A stretch of 35,619 nucleotides of DNA from Rhodospirillaceae bacterium (GTDB taxonomy: Bacteria; Pseudomonadota; Alphaproteobacteria; Rhodospirillales; Magnetospirillaceae). Positions 24,855-32,020 of the stretch are shown piece after piece (positions within the stretch are counted from its first letter, which is position 1; each line of letters starts with the position of its first letter). The notes under the pieces were generated by a model. The model made no database searches. It worked only from the letters and a program-made list of their open reading frames with translations, and was not told where the DNA came from. The DNA is taken from positions 1 through 35,619 of the forward strand of contig DUZF01000003.1 in NCBI GenBank assembly GCA_013349665.1, given 5' to 3'. The translations under genes were made by a program, and so were the position numbers.

Positions 24855-25913
24855 TTAGAGTCTGGCCTCGTACCAGCCTTTGGACGCATTGACGATGCGA
24901 ACCACCGACAACATCACCGGCACTTCGATGAGGACACCGACGACGGTCGCCAGGGCCGCGCCGGAATGGAAGCCGAACAGGCTGATGGCGGCGGCGACCG
25001 CCAGTTCGAAGAAGTTGGACGCCCCGATAAGGGCCGAGGGACCGGCGACGCAATGCGCCACCCCCAGTTTCCTGTTCAGCAGATAGGCGACGCCGCTGTT
25101 GAAATAGACCTGGATGGTGATGGGCACCGCCAGCATGGCGATGACCAGGGGCTGGGCGATGATCTGCTCACCCTGGAAGCCGAACAGCAGCACCAGGGTG
25201 GTCAGCAGCGCCAGCAGCGATAGCGGCCCCATCCTGGACAGCGTGTTGTCCAAGGCCTGCGGTCCGCTTGCCAGCAGCGCCTTGCGCCAGATCTGGGCGA
25301 CGACAACCGGTACCACGATGTACAGGACCACCGACAGGAATAAGGTATTCCAGGGCACGGAGATCGAGGACAGCCCGAGCAGCAGCCCGACAATGGGGGC
25401 GAAGGCGAAGACCATGATCAGGTCGTTGACCGCCACCTGGCTGAGAGTGAAATGCGGCTCGCCATTGGTCAGATTGGACCACACGAACACCATCGCCGTG
25501 CAGGGCGCCGCGGCCAGCAGGATCAGACCGGCGATGTAGCTGTCGATCTGGTCGGCCGGCAGATAGGGCCGAAACAGGGTGGAGATGAACACCCAACCCA
25601 ACAGCGCCATCGAGAACGGCTTGACCGCCCAGTTGATGAACAGGGTGACGCCGATGCCCTTCCAATGCTCCTTGACCTGATGCAAGGCCCCAAAATCGAT
25701 CTTCAGCAGCATGGGGATGATCATCAGCCAGATCAGCACCGCCACCGGCAGATTGACCTGCGCCACTTCCATGCGGCCGATGGCCTGAAACGGGCCGGGC
25801 ATGGCATGACCCAGGGCCACGCCGGCGACGATGCACAAGCCCACCCAGAGGGTCAGGAAGCGCTCGAACAGGTTCATCGGCGGCTTGACCGCCAGCTCGC
25901 CTTGTACCGACAT
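24855..25913 (-). CDS. acr3: Acr3-type arsenite efflux transporter
   Basis: Acr3 exports As(III) across the inner membrane. The 352-residue protein has about ten membrane helices and the family segments PMLLKIDFGAL, NWAVKPFSMALLGW, LLAAAPCTAMVFVWSNL (with the essential cysteine), and GPSALIGASNFFELAVAAAI. Complete length for the family. The ATG start at 25913 shares one base with the stop of the upstream arsC (TGATG). It is unrelated to the ArsB family despite equal function. Confidence 0.96.
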   Translation of the reverse strand: MSVQGELAVKPPMNLFERFLTLWVGLCIVAGVALGHAMPGPFQAIGRMEVAQVNLPVAVLIWLMIIPMLLKIDFGALHQVKEHWKGIGVTLFINWAVKPFSMALLGWVFISTLFRPYLPADQIDSYIAGLILLAAAPCTAMVFVWSNLTNGEPHFTLSQVAVNDLIMVFAFAPIVGLLLGLSSISVPWNTLFLSVVLYIVVPVVVAQIWRKALLASGPQALDNTLSRMGPLSLLALLTTLVLLFGFQGEQIIAQPLVIAMLAVPITIQVYFNSGVAYLLNRKLGVAHCVAGPSALIGASNFFELAVAAAISLFGFHSGAALATVVGVLIEVPVMLSVVRIVNASKGWYEARL

Positions 25914-26371
25914 CAGGCTTCTCCCACCCGCTCCGGGCCCAGCGCAATCACCCGGCGCATCTTGGCCTCGATCATCGCATAGACCTGGCGGAACGCCGCC
26001 AGTCGCTCATCATGGCTGCCCTCAACCGCCGCCGGGTCAGGAAACCCCAGATGAACCTTGGCCGGGTGGCCCGGCCAGATTGGGCAGACTTCCCCCGCGG
26101 CGTTGTCGCAGACGGTAATGACCAGATCCATTTTTGGCGCGTCGGGAAGGGCGAACTCGTCCCATGACTTGGAGCGGAACCCCTCGGTGGCATGCCCCTT
26201 CTCTCTCAGGATTTCCAACGACAGGGGATTGACCTTGCCGGTGGGCCTGCTGCCGGCGCTGTAGGCCTTCCATTGGCCGCCGCCGAGGTCGTTGATCAGG
26301 GCTTCGGCCAGCACGCTGCGCGCCGAATTGCCGGTGCATAAAACGAGTACGTTGATGGGTTTTTCGGTCAT
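25913..26371 (-). CDS. arsC: ArsC arsenate reductase (low-molecular-weight phosphatase type), copy 1
   Basis: This 152-residue enzyme reduces As(V) to As(III) for export. It has the CX5R loop LCTGNSARS, the YSAGSRPTGKVNP region and the redox cysteines in TVCDNAAGEVCPIWPG, with DPA near the C-terminal part. Start is ATG at 26371 (MTEKPINVLVLC); an open frame continuing to 26506 runs into the neighbouring arsC and is rejected. The stop overlaps the acr3 start by one base. The fold belongs to the thioredoxin-linked low-molecular-weight phosphatase class. Confidence 0.95.
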   Translation of the reverse strand: MTEKPINVLVLCTGNSARSVLAEALINDLGGGQWKAYSAGSRPTGKVNPLSLEILREKGHATEGFRSKSWDEFALPDAPKMDLVITVCDNAAGEVCPIWPGHPAKVHLGFPDPAAVEGSHDERLAAFRQVYAMIEAKMRRVIALGPERVGEA

Positions 26372-26390
26372 TCCCTGGGGTCCTTGGAGA

Positions 26391-26891
26391 TCAGCCACGG
26401 GTCTTGCCGATGTCGTCGAGCCGCTTTTGCAGCGACAGGCGATCCAGCGAGCAGATCGGCAGAGCGGCGAAGATGCTGATGCGGTTGTGCAGCATCCGCA
26501 TGACATCGCCGCAGAAAGCGGCTTTTTCAGCCTCGGAACCTTTGAATCCGGCGGGATCGGGAACGCCCCAATGGGCGGTCATCGGTTGCCCCGGCCACAC
26601 CGGGCAGACTTCGCCGGCAGCGTTGTCGCAGACGGTGAAGACGAAATCCAGTTCAGGCGCCCCCACCCGGGCAAACTCGTCCCAGGATTTGGACCGCAGC
26701 CTGTCGGTCGGATAGTTGGTTCGCCGCAACAGTGCCAGCACACTCTCGTCGATCAGCCCCCGTGGCTGGCTGCCGGCGCTGAACGCTCTGAACCTGCTTC
26801 CGAAATCCCGATTTATGATGGACTCGGCCAGCACGCTGCGCGCCGAATTGCCGGTGCACAGAAACAGCAGGGTATAAACTTTCCCGCTCAT
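26391..26891 (-). CDS. arsC: ArsC arsenate reductase (low-molecular-weight phosphatase type), copy 2
   Basis: A second arsenate reductase, 166 residues, with LCTGNSARS, FSAGSQPRG and TVCDNAAGEVCPVWPG motifs, so it keeps all catalytic cysteines. It is clearly divergent from the copy at 25913-26371 elsewhere and has a longer C-terminus (about 20 extra residues, ending LDDIGKTRG). The ATG at 26891 overlaps the arsR stop as ATGA. The two arsC genes are 19 bases apart. Similar core but different ends suggest an old duplication or separate acquisition rather than a recent tandem copy. Confidence 0.94.
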   Translation of the reverse strand: MSGKVYTLLFLCTGNSARSVLAESIINRDFGSRFRAFSAGSQPRGLIDESVLALLRRTNYPTDRLRSKSWDEFARVGAPELDFVFTVCDNAAGEVCPVWPGQPMTAHWGVPDPAGFKGSEAEKAAFCGDVMRMLHNRISIFAALPICSLDRLSLQKRLDDIGKTRG

Positions 26892-27304
26892 GGCGCGACC
26901 GCGCAGCAGGCGGAACCCGTCGCGATATCGGCAGGCAGCGCCGCCCGTCCCTGGTCACACAGAACCTGGACCGGCACCGCGCTGACCCGCGCCAGGACGC
27001 GGCGGTCCGCCGTGGCGGTGGGATCGTCTTGCAAGGACGCCCTGACCAGATCGAGGAAGGAGCGGGCATAGGCATTGAAGTCGCGCTCGGCCAGGCGGTA
27101 GTAAATCCACTTGCCGTCCCGGCGTTGCTGGAGCAGGCCGGCCGTCTTCAACGCCGCCAGATGTTTGGACACGGTGGCGGGGGAAAGGTCCAACACCGCG
27201 GTGACCTGGCAGACGCAGAGCTCCCCGCCTTCCAGCAGCTTCAGAATTCTGGCGCGGCTGGGGTCGGCAACGGCTTTGGCGACGGTTTCGAAGGTCTCGA
27301 GCAT
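26888..27304 (-). CDS. arsR: ArsR-family arsenite-responsive repressor
   Basis: ArsR represses the ars genes and is released by As(III). The 138-residue winged-helix protein carries the metalloid-binding GELCVCQV motif (C30, C32) at the start of the recognition region, followed by LSPATVSKHLAALKTAGLL as the DNA-binding helix. It ends in a cysteine pair (SACCAVAP) after a ~45-residue extension longer than the minimal family. It is the first gene of arsR-arsC-arsC-acr3-arsM. I see no clear ribosome site before ATG at 27304, so translation may start on a very short leader. Confidence 0.93.
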   Translation of the reverse strand: MLETFETVAKAVADPSRARILKLLEGGELCVCQVTAVLDLSPATVSKHLAALKTAGLLQQRRDGKWIYYRLAERDFNAYARSFLDLVRASLQDDPTATADRRVLARVSAVPVQVLCDQGRAALPADIATGSACCAVAP

Positions 27305-27317
27305 AGGAAGACACTAG

Positions 27318-27356
27318 CGTCATTTCGTCATATGGCAAAATGATATATTTATGACG
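27318..27356. promoter_or_regulatory. Candidate ArsR operator and ars promoter region
   Basis: Directly upstream of arsR are the inverted repeats TCATTT (27320-27325) with AAATGA (27338-27343), 12 bases apart, and an outer pair CGTCAT (27318-27323) with ATGACG (27351-27356). The stretch between is AT-rich, unlike its surroundings. ArsR proteins bind such imperfect dyads over the promoter, so this is the likely autoregulatory site. The exact promoter elements are not clear. Confidence 0.5.
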
Positions 27357-27394
27357 ACCCGATGACACCCGTCACGCCGCTTTTTTGCCGACTT

Positions 27395-27625
27395 TCAGCG
27401 CATGCCGCAGCGGCGCGTGCGCTGCTGGTTGAGTTCCGCCTCGACGGCGCAGCCGCTGCACAGGCAGGTGCTTGGCGCCAGTTTGAGCCGTTGCGGCTCG
27501 ATGGGCTCGGAGCAGGAGCGGCAGACGCCGGACGACGGTGGCCCCGACAGACGCCCCAGCACGGCCTGTACGGCGGCGCTGATGAAAATCTCGTTACGCT
27601 CGGTCGCCAGGTCGATATCGTCCAA
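27395..27625 (-). CDS. Small DksA/TraR-family C4 zinc-finger protein
   Basis: A 76-residue protein with the start MDDIDLATERNEIFISAAVQ and a C4 zinc finger of the DksA/TraR type: CRSC (C35, C38) and CSGC (C56, C59), with ELNQQ after it. The start is a TTG at 27625, chosen because GGGAGGG lies about five bases upstream and the resulting N-terminus is typical of short TraR-like proteins; ATG starts further up would run through the ribosome site and into dctM. Such proteins can bind the secondary channel of RNA polymerase, but many short members are uncharacterised. It lies between the ars operator and the dctM stop. Confidence 0.8.
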   Translation of the reverse strand: MDDIDLATERNEIFISAAVQAVLGRLSGPPSSGVCRSCSEPIEPQRLKLAPSTCLCSGCAVEAELNQQRTRRCGMR

Positions 27626-27701
27626 AAGTCCCTCCCGCCGCTGATCTCCGCCATTGATGCCAGCTGCCGGCGACAATTCAAAATGAAGAATTGGTTGCGC
27701 C

Positions 27702-28988
27702 CTAATTGAACCCGAGGACATGCGGCAACCACAGCGCCAGTTGCGGCCAGGCGATGACCGCCACCAGGGTCAGAAACATGGTCAGGATCAGCCAGCCGAC
27801 CCAGGGCGTGGTGGATTCGATGGTGGCGCCGGTGATCCGGCAACTGACCATCAGATTGACCGCCATCGGCGGGGTGAACTGGCCGATGGCGATCTTCAGC
27901 GTCAGGATGACCCCGAACCACACCAGATCCCAGTGATAGGTCTGGGCGATGGGGATCAGCAGCGGCAGCAGGATGATGAAGGTGGAAACCCCGTCGAGAA
28001 AGGTGCCGACGACGATCAGCATGATGATCAGCAGCCCCAACACGCCGTATTCGTTCAAGCCCAGATGGGTGATGCCGGTGGCGATGGGATCGATGATGGA
28101 CAGGGTCGACATCGCCCAGCCGAACACGCTGGCCAGGGCCACGACGGTCAGGATGACGGCCGAGATCTCCGCCGATTCGACCATCATCCGGTAGATGTCG
28201 CCCAGGCCCAGGGTGCGGTAGACGACGATGCCGAGAAACAGGCCATAGGCGACCGCCACCACCGCCGCCTCGGACGGCGTGAACCAGCCGAAGCGCAGGC
28301 CGCCCAGGATCAGCACCTTGACGAACAGGCCGAGGAAGGCATCCTTGAAACTGGCCCAGAACGGCGGCCGCGGCTCGGCATCCGGCGCCGCGCCGAACCC
28401 GTGGCGCCGCGCCATCCACCAGGTCGGCAGGATCAGCGCCAGGCCGGCCAGGGTACCGGGAATGACGCCGGCGGCGAACATGGCGGTGGCCGGGGCCGAC
28501 GGCACCAGGACGCTGTAGATGATCAGCGCCACCGACGGCGGAATCAGGATGTCGGTGGCGGCGGCGGCGGCAATCACCCCGGCGGTGAAGGCCGGCGGAT
28601 AGCCGGCCCGCAGCATCGAGGGGGCCATGACCCCGGTGACGGCGGCGGCGATGGCCGGGCCGGAGCCGGAGATTCCCCCCATCATCATCGCCACCACCAC
28701 CGCGATCACCGCCAGCGCCCCACGGCCCTGGCCGATGATGGCGGTGGCGAAGCGCACCAGTTTCTGCGCCACCCCCGAACGCTCGAAGATGGTGCCGGCG
28801 AAGACGAACATCGGGATGGTCAGCAAAGGATATTTGGCGATACCGGCATAGACGTTGGTCGGCACCGCCAGGATGCCCAGCTTGGCCAGCCAGATGGCGC
28901 CGGTGCCGGCCAGGCCGAGGGCCACCGAGATCGGCACGCCGGCCAGCAGCATGACGAAAAACGCGGTGAACAGCAGGGTCGAAATCAC
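27702..28988 (-). CDS. dctM: DctM, TRAP transporter large permease
   Basis: The large membrane subunit of a TRAP transporter, 428 residues with about 11-12 membrane helices. Family segments include GVPISVALGLAG, IPMFVFAGTIFERSG, MMMGGISGSGPAIAAAV and LKIAIGQFTPPMAVNLMV. The start is taken as GTG at 28988 (MISTLLFTAFF), two bases past the dctQ stop; a longer frame open to 29081 overlaps dctQ and adds an Arg-rich segment. It is the last gene of dctP-dctQ-dctM and uses an ion gradient to import the ligand delivered by DctP. Confidence 0.94.
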   Translation of the reverse strand: MISTLLFTAFFVMLLAGVPISVALGLAGTGAIWLAKLGILAVPTNVYAGIAKYPLLTIPMFVFAGTIFERSGVAQKLVRFATAIIGQGRGALAVIAVVVAMMMGGISGSGPAIAAAVTGVMAPSMLRAGYPPAFTAGVIAAAAATDILIPPSVALIIYSVLVPSAPATAMFAAGVIPGTLAGLALILPTWWMARRHGFGAAPDAEPRPPFWASFKDAFLGLFVKVLILGGLRFGWFTPSEAAVVAVAYGLFLGIVVYRTLGLGDIYRMMVESAEISAVILTVVALASVFGWAMSTLSIIDPIATGITHLGLNEYGVLGLLIIMLIVVGTFLDGVSTFIILLPLLIPIAQTYHWDLVWFGVILTLKIAIGQFTPPMAVNLMVSCRITGATIESTTPWVGWLILTMFLTLVAVIAWPQLALWLPHVLGFN

Positions 28989-28990
28989 CT

Positions 28991-29464
28991 CTACGGAGTC
29001 CGCGCCAGGCGCATCGCGCGGCCGAGGGCGCGGCCGGTCACCACCGCCGACAACAGCGGCAGCCAGATCGTATAGATCCATTGCGGCACCCCCAGCGCCG
29101 GCGACGAAACCTCGAAGCGGTAGTCGTCATAGGCGAACTGGGCGCCGAACACCGTCAGGATGGCGAACATCAGGATGACGGCGCCGGTGCTGAACAGCTC
29201 GGCCCGCCGCCGCCAGGACGGCGGCAGGCGGTCGGCAAGGAAACTGATGCGCATGTGACGGTCGCGGGCGACGGCGACGGAGGCCCCGAAAAAGGTCATC
29301 ATCACCATCAGGCAGACCGACACCTCCTCGGTGAAGGCGAAGGAGGCGTCGGTGAAATAGCGGACCACCACATTGGCCAGGGTGATCACGGCGATCACCC
29401 CGAGACTGGCGGCGGCCAGCGTCTCCTCGATTTTCAGCGGTATGCGGACCCGGTCATCGTTCAT
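28991..29464 (-). CDS. dctQ: DctQ, TRAP transporter small permease
   Basis: This 157-residue protein has four hydrophobic segments and the small-subunit pattern: an N-terminal IEETLAAASLGVIAVITLANVVVRYF, then FAFTEEVSVCLMVMMTFFGASVAVARDRHMRI, typical of DctQ. It sits six bases after the dctP stop and two bases before dctM. It acts as the partner of DctM in the membrane. Complete. Confidence 0.93.
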   Translation of the reverse strand: MNDDRVRIPLKIEETLAAASLGVIAVITLANVVVRYFTDASFAFTEEVSVCLMVMMTFFGASVAVARDRHMRISFLADRLPPSWRRRAELFSTGAVILMFAILTVFGAQFAYDDYRFEVSSPALGVPQWIYTIWLPLLSAVVTGRALGRAMRLARTP

Positions 29465-29470
29465 CGACGG

Positions 29471-30502
29471 TCAGCGTTTGGCAATTTCCGCCTCGGCCTT
29501 GGCCACCAGGCCGTCACCCACGGTCTTCGTCCATTTTTCGAAGACCGGCCGGGTGGCCTGGCGGAAGGCGTCCTTCTGCGCCGTCGTCAGATGTGCCACG
29601 CTGACCCCGTTGGCCTCGATCGCCTTCAGCGTCTCGTCATTGCCGCCGCTGATTCCCTTGCGGGCCAGGGCGACCTCCTCGGCCGCCGCCTGCAGGGCGG
29701 CGTCGCGCACCACCTTCTGGTCGTCGGGCGACCAGCCGTCCCACACCGTCTTGGCGACGACGAAGATCAGCGGGTCGGCGACATAGCCCCAAAGCGTCAG
29801 ATATTTCTGGTTGACGGTATGCAGCTTGGCGGCGGCGAACACCGACAGCGGGTTCTCCTGGCCGTCGACGGCGCTGGTGGCCATCGCCGGCTGGGCGTCG
29901 GCCCAGCTCATCTGCACTGGATTGGCGCCCAGGGCGGTCATCGTGTCGATGAACAGCGGGCTGCCGACAACGCGGATCTTCATGCCTTTGAGATCCTCGG
30001 GAGACTGGATCGGATGATGCGAATTGGAGATCTCGCGGAAGCCGTTTTCCCCCCAGGCCAGCGGCACCACATCCTTGGAGGCCAGGATGGCGAACAGATC
30101 CTTGGCCACCTCGCCATGGGTCAGGGCGTCGATGGCCTTGTAGTCGGGCATCAGGAACGGCAGGGCGAACAGGTTCAGTTCCTTGACCTGCGGCGACCAG
30201 TTGATGGTCGAGCCGACGGCCAGATCGATGGTGCCCTGGCGCAGCGCGGTGAATTCCTTGGTCTGGTCGCCGCCCACCAGACTGGCCCCGGGATACATTT
30301 TGACGTTGATGCGTCCGCCGGATTTTTCCTTGATCAGCTCGGCCCAGCGTTTGCCGCCGGCGCCCCAAGGGAAACTGTCGGGCAAGACGGTCGAGAGGCG
30401 GTATTCCTCCTTGTATTCGGTGGCCGCTGCCGGCATCACGCCAACAATGGCCAATGCTACGACACTGAGAAGAAAGAATGAGATCCGGCGGGAAACAGTC
30501 AT
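29471..30502 (-). CDS. dctP: DctP, TRAP transporter periplasmic solute-binding protein
   Basis: The 343-residue protein has a signal peptide (MTVSRRISFFLLSVVALAIV, cleavage after the AAA of MPAAATEY) and the DctP-family fold: RLSTVLPDSFPWGAGGKRWAELI, VKMYPGASLVGGDQTKEF, then KIRVVGSPLFIDTM with the arginine that normally binds the ligand carboxylate, and MSWADAQPAMATSAVDGQENP. A carboxylic acid substrate, perhaps a C4-dicarboxylate, is expected from the family; the exact ligand is not readable. First gene of the TRAP run. The 84-base gap before it holds its promoter and a palindrome TTCGCGAA at 30511-30518. Confidence 0.93.
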   Translation of the reverse strand: MTVSRRISFFLLSVVALAIVGVMPAAATEYKEEYRLSTVLPDSFPWGAGGKRWAELIKEKSGGRINVKMYPGASLVGGDQTKEFTALRQGTIDLAVGSTINWSPQVKELNLFALPFLMPDYKAIDALTHGEVAKDLFAILASKDVVPLAWGENGFREISNSHHPIQSPEDLKGMKIRVVGSPLFIDTMTALGANPVQMSWADAQPAMATSAVDGQENPLSVFAAAKLHTVNQKYLTLWGYVADPLIFVVAKTVWDGWSPDDQKVVRDAALQAAAEEVALARKGISGGNDETLKAIEANGVSVAHLTTAQKDAFRQATRPVFEKWTKTVGDGLVAKAEAEIAKR

Positions 30503-30586
30503 GGCGTCCGTCTTTCGCGAAGTATTAAATATCGACGGAAAGTTTCCCTTACCTGGATCGGAGAGTCAAAGGAAGCCGACGCCCCC

Positions 30587-30928
30587 TCAGCCGGGGTCGG
30601 CGTCGCCCGGCACCGGCGCCAGGAAGCCCCACAAGGCGGCCACCACGCCCAACCCCACCACCACCGCGCCGAGGGCGTAAAGGGCGTCCAGCCAATCGAC
30701 CAGGCCATCATTCCAATAGGTGGAGCCGACCAGACAGATGGCCGTCAGCGCGACCATCGCCGACAGCACGGCCAGGCGACGGCGGTGGGAACCGAGGCGG
30801 GCATGGATCGCCCAGGCGGACAGTCCGATGCCGATGATCATGATGTCGACGGCATGATGCTCGGCAATCTCGACGACGACCATCAACCCGATCAGCAGGG
30901 TTACCGCAAGCTTGGCAACGGTCGGCAT
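30587..30928 (-). CDS. Small integral membrane protein of unknown function
   Basis: A 113-residue protein with about three to four hydrophobic helices (MPTVAKLAVTLLIGLMVVVE; VDIMIIGIGLSAWAIHARL; LAVLSAMVALTAICLVG; LDALYALGAVVVGLGVVAALW) joined by a basic loop HARLGSHRRR. ATG at 30928 has GGAG six bases upstream. I do not recognise a family. It lies upstream of dctP on the same strand, with 84 bases between, so it may or may not be read with the TRAP genes. Not a TRAP subunit by sequence. Confidence 0.7.
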   Translation of the reverse strand: MPTVAKLAVTLLIGLMVVVEIAEHHAVDIMIIGIGLSAWAIHARLGSHRRRLAVLSAMVALTAICLVGSTYWNDGLVDWLDALYALGAVVVGLGVVAALWGFLAPVPGDADPG

Positions 30929-31018
30929 CGATCACTCCGAACAGCCTCTGACGGTCTGCATGGAACAGCCGTCCCGACCCAAACTACCCCAAGTTCACCC
31001 CGCCTGGCTAGCCGCCTG

Positions 31019-31032
31019 CCCCCATTTGGGGG
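31019..31032. promoter_or_regulatory. Palindromic site CCCCCATTTGGGGG upstream of the MYG1-family gene
   Basis: The 14-base site CCCCCATTTGGGGG lies 63 bases before ATG at 31095 and is nearly perfectly symmetrical. A copy with one difference (CCCCCATTTGAGGG) is at 31984-31997, 24 bases before the next gene. Symmetry and paired placement suggest a shared regulator binding site; which regulator is unknown. Confidence 0.5.
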
Positions 31033-31094
31033 TATCGACGCCCTATGCAGCCAGCTACTGTTGCCGACAGGAAGACCAACCGGGCGGATATGAA

Positions 31095-31979
31095 ATGCTG
31101 AAGGTCGCCACTCACAACGGCACATTCCACGCCGACGATGTCTTCGCCTACGCCATCCTGCGCTCCGCGACCGGCGGTCGCCTTGACCTTTTGCGCACTC
31201 GCGACCTAACCCTCTTCCCGGCCATGGACGTGGTCTTCGACGTCGGCGGCTCTTACGATCGCGACGCCCGGCGATACGACCACCATATGCGCGACAGGCC
31301 GGTCAGGGCCACCGGCGAGCCTTACAGCTCGGCTGGGCTGGTGTGGCGGGATTACGGCGCAACGGCGGCCTCCCGGATCCTTCCAGATGCAGGACGGCAG
31401 GAGATCGCCAGGATCGTGGCGATGGTCGATTGCGGGCTGATAAGGGACATCGACCTGATGGACAACGGCGCCATGGCGCCGACTCCGGGACATGTCTCGA
31501 CACTGATCGAGACCTTCAACCCGACCTTCGCCGAGACAACCGCGGGGGAGGATACGGCATTCCTGCAGGCGGCCGAGCTGGCGGGGGCGATCCTGACGCG
31601 AGCCAGCCTCCATGCCTGGGACGCGGTGCAGGCCGAGGCGACCGTGGCCGCCGCCGCCGCCGCCGCCGAGGACCCGAGGATCCTGGTCCTGGACAGCAAA
31701 CTGCCTTGGGAGGACGCGGTCTTCGACCTCAACCTGGCTGACGCGCTCTATGTGATACGGCCGTCGGGAGATCACTGGACCTGCAGCGCCGTGCCGCCTG
31801 AACGCGGCTCCTTCGCCCAGCGCAAGCCGCTGCCCCGGCAATGGGGCGGTCTGCGGGACCAGACCCTGGCGGAGCTGACCGGCGTCGTCGACGCGACATT
31901 TTGCCATCCGGGCCTTTTCGTTTGCGGCGCGCGCAGCCGCCAGGGCGTCCTCGCCATGGCGCGGATGGCAGTATCATAA
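31095..31979 (+). CDS. MYG1/GAMM1 family protein (UPF0160), DHH-like metal-dependent hydrolase
   Basis: The 294-residue protein shows MYG1 hallmarks: THNGTFHADDVFAYAIL at residues 6-22, VVFDVGGSYDRDARRYDHHM with the DHH-like motif, and PWEDAVFDL and GGLRDQTLAEL towards the C-terminus. The eukaryotic homologue is a 3'-5' RNA exonuclease; bacterial members are little studied, so RNA processing or another phosphodiesterase role is an inference. ATG at 31095 is chosen because family homology begins there; the frame is open upstream without resemblance. The 14-base palindrome-like site at 31019 lies in its leader. Confidence 0.9.
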   Translation: MLKVATHNGTFHADDVFAYAILRSATGGRLDLLRTRDLTLFPAMDVVFDVGGSYDRDARRYDHHMRDRPVRATGEPYSSAGLVWRDYGATAASRILPDAGRQEIARIVAMVDCGLIRDIDLMDNGAMAPTPGHVSTLIETFNPTFAETTAGEDTAFLQAAELAGAILTRASLHAWDAVQAEATVAAAAAAAEDPRILVLDSKLPWEDAVFDLNLADALYVIRPSGDHWTCSAVPPERGSFAQRKPLPRQWGGLRDQTLAELTGVVDATFCHPGLFVCGARSRQGVLAMARMAVS

Positions 31980-31983
31980 AGCA

Positions 31984-31997
31984 CCCCCATTTGAGGG
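31984..31997. promoter_or_regulatory. Second copy of the palindromic site (CCCCCATTTGAGGG)
   Basis: It matches the site at 31019-31032 in 13 of 14 positions and lies 24 bases before ATG at 32021, in the short gap after the MYG1 stop. The pair brackets the MYG1-family gene. A shared regulator is the simplest explanation, but a role as an RNA hairpin is also possible. Confidence 0.45.
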
Positions 31998-32020
31998 CTG
32001 CGGGAGCATTGGCACTCGGC

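Noticed and set aside
26372-26506. Longer start for the acr3-proximal arsC
   Set aside because: It runs into the upstream arsC and adds a Cys/Ser-rich sequence; the ATG at 26371 gives the family-typical N-terminus.
27720-30481. Long plus-strand frames opposite dctM, dctQ and dctP
   Set aside because: Composition (His, Gln, Arg, Gly rich) is typical of antisense frames of GC-rich membrane-protein genes, and the minus-strand TRAP genes are unmistakable.
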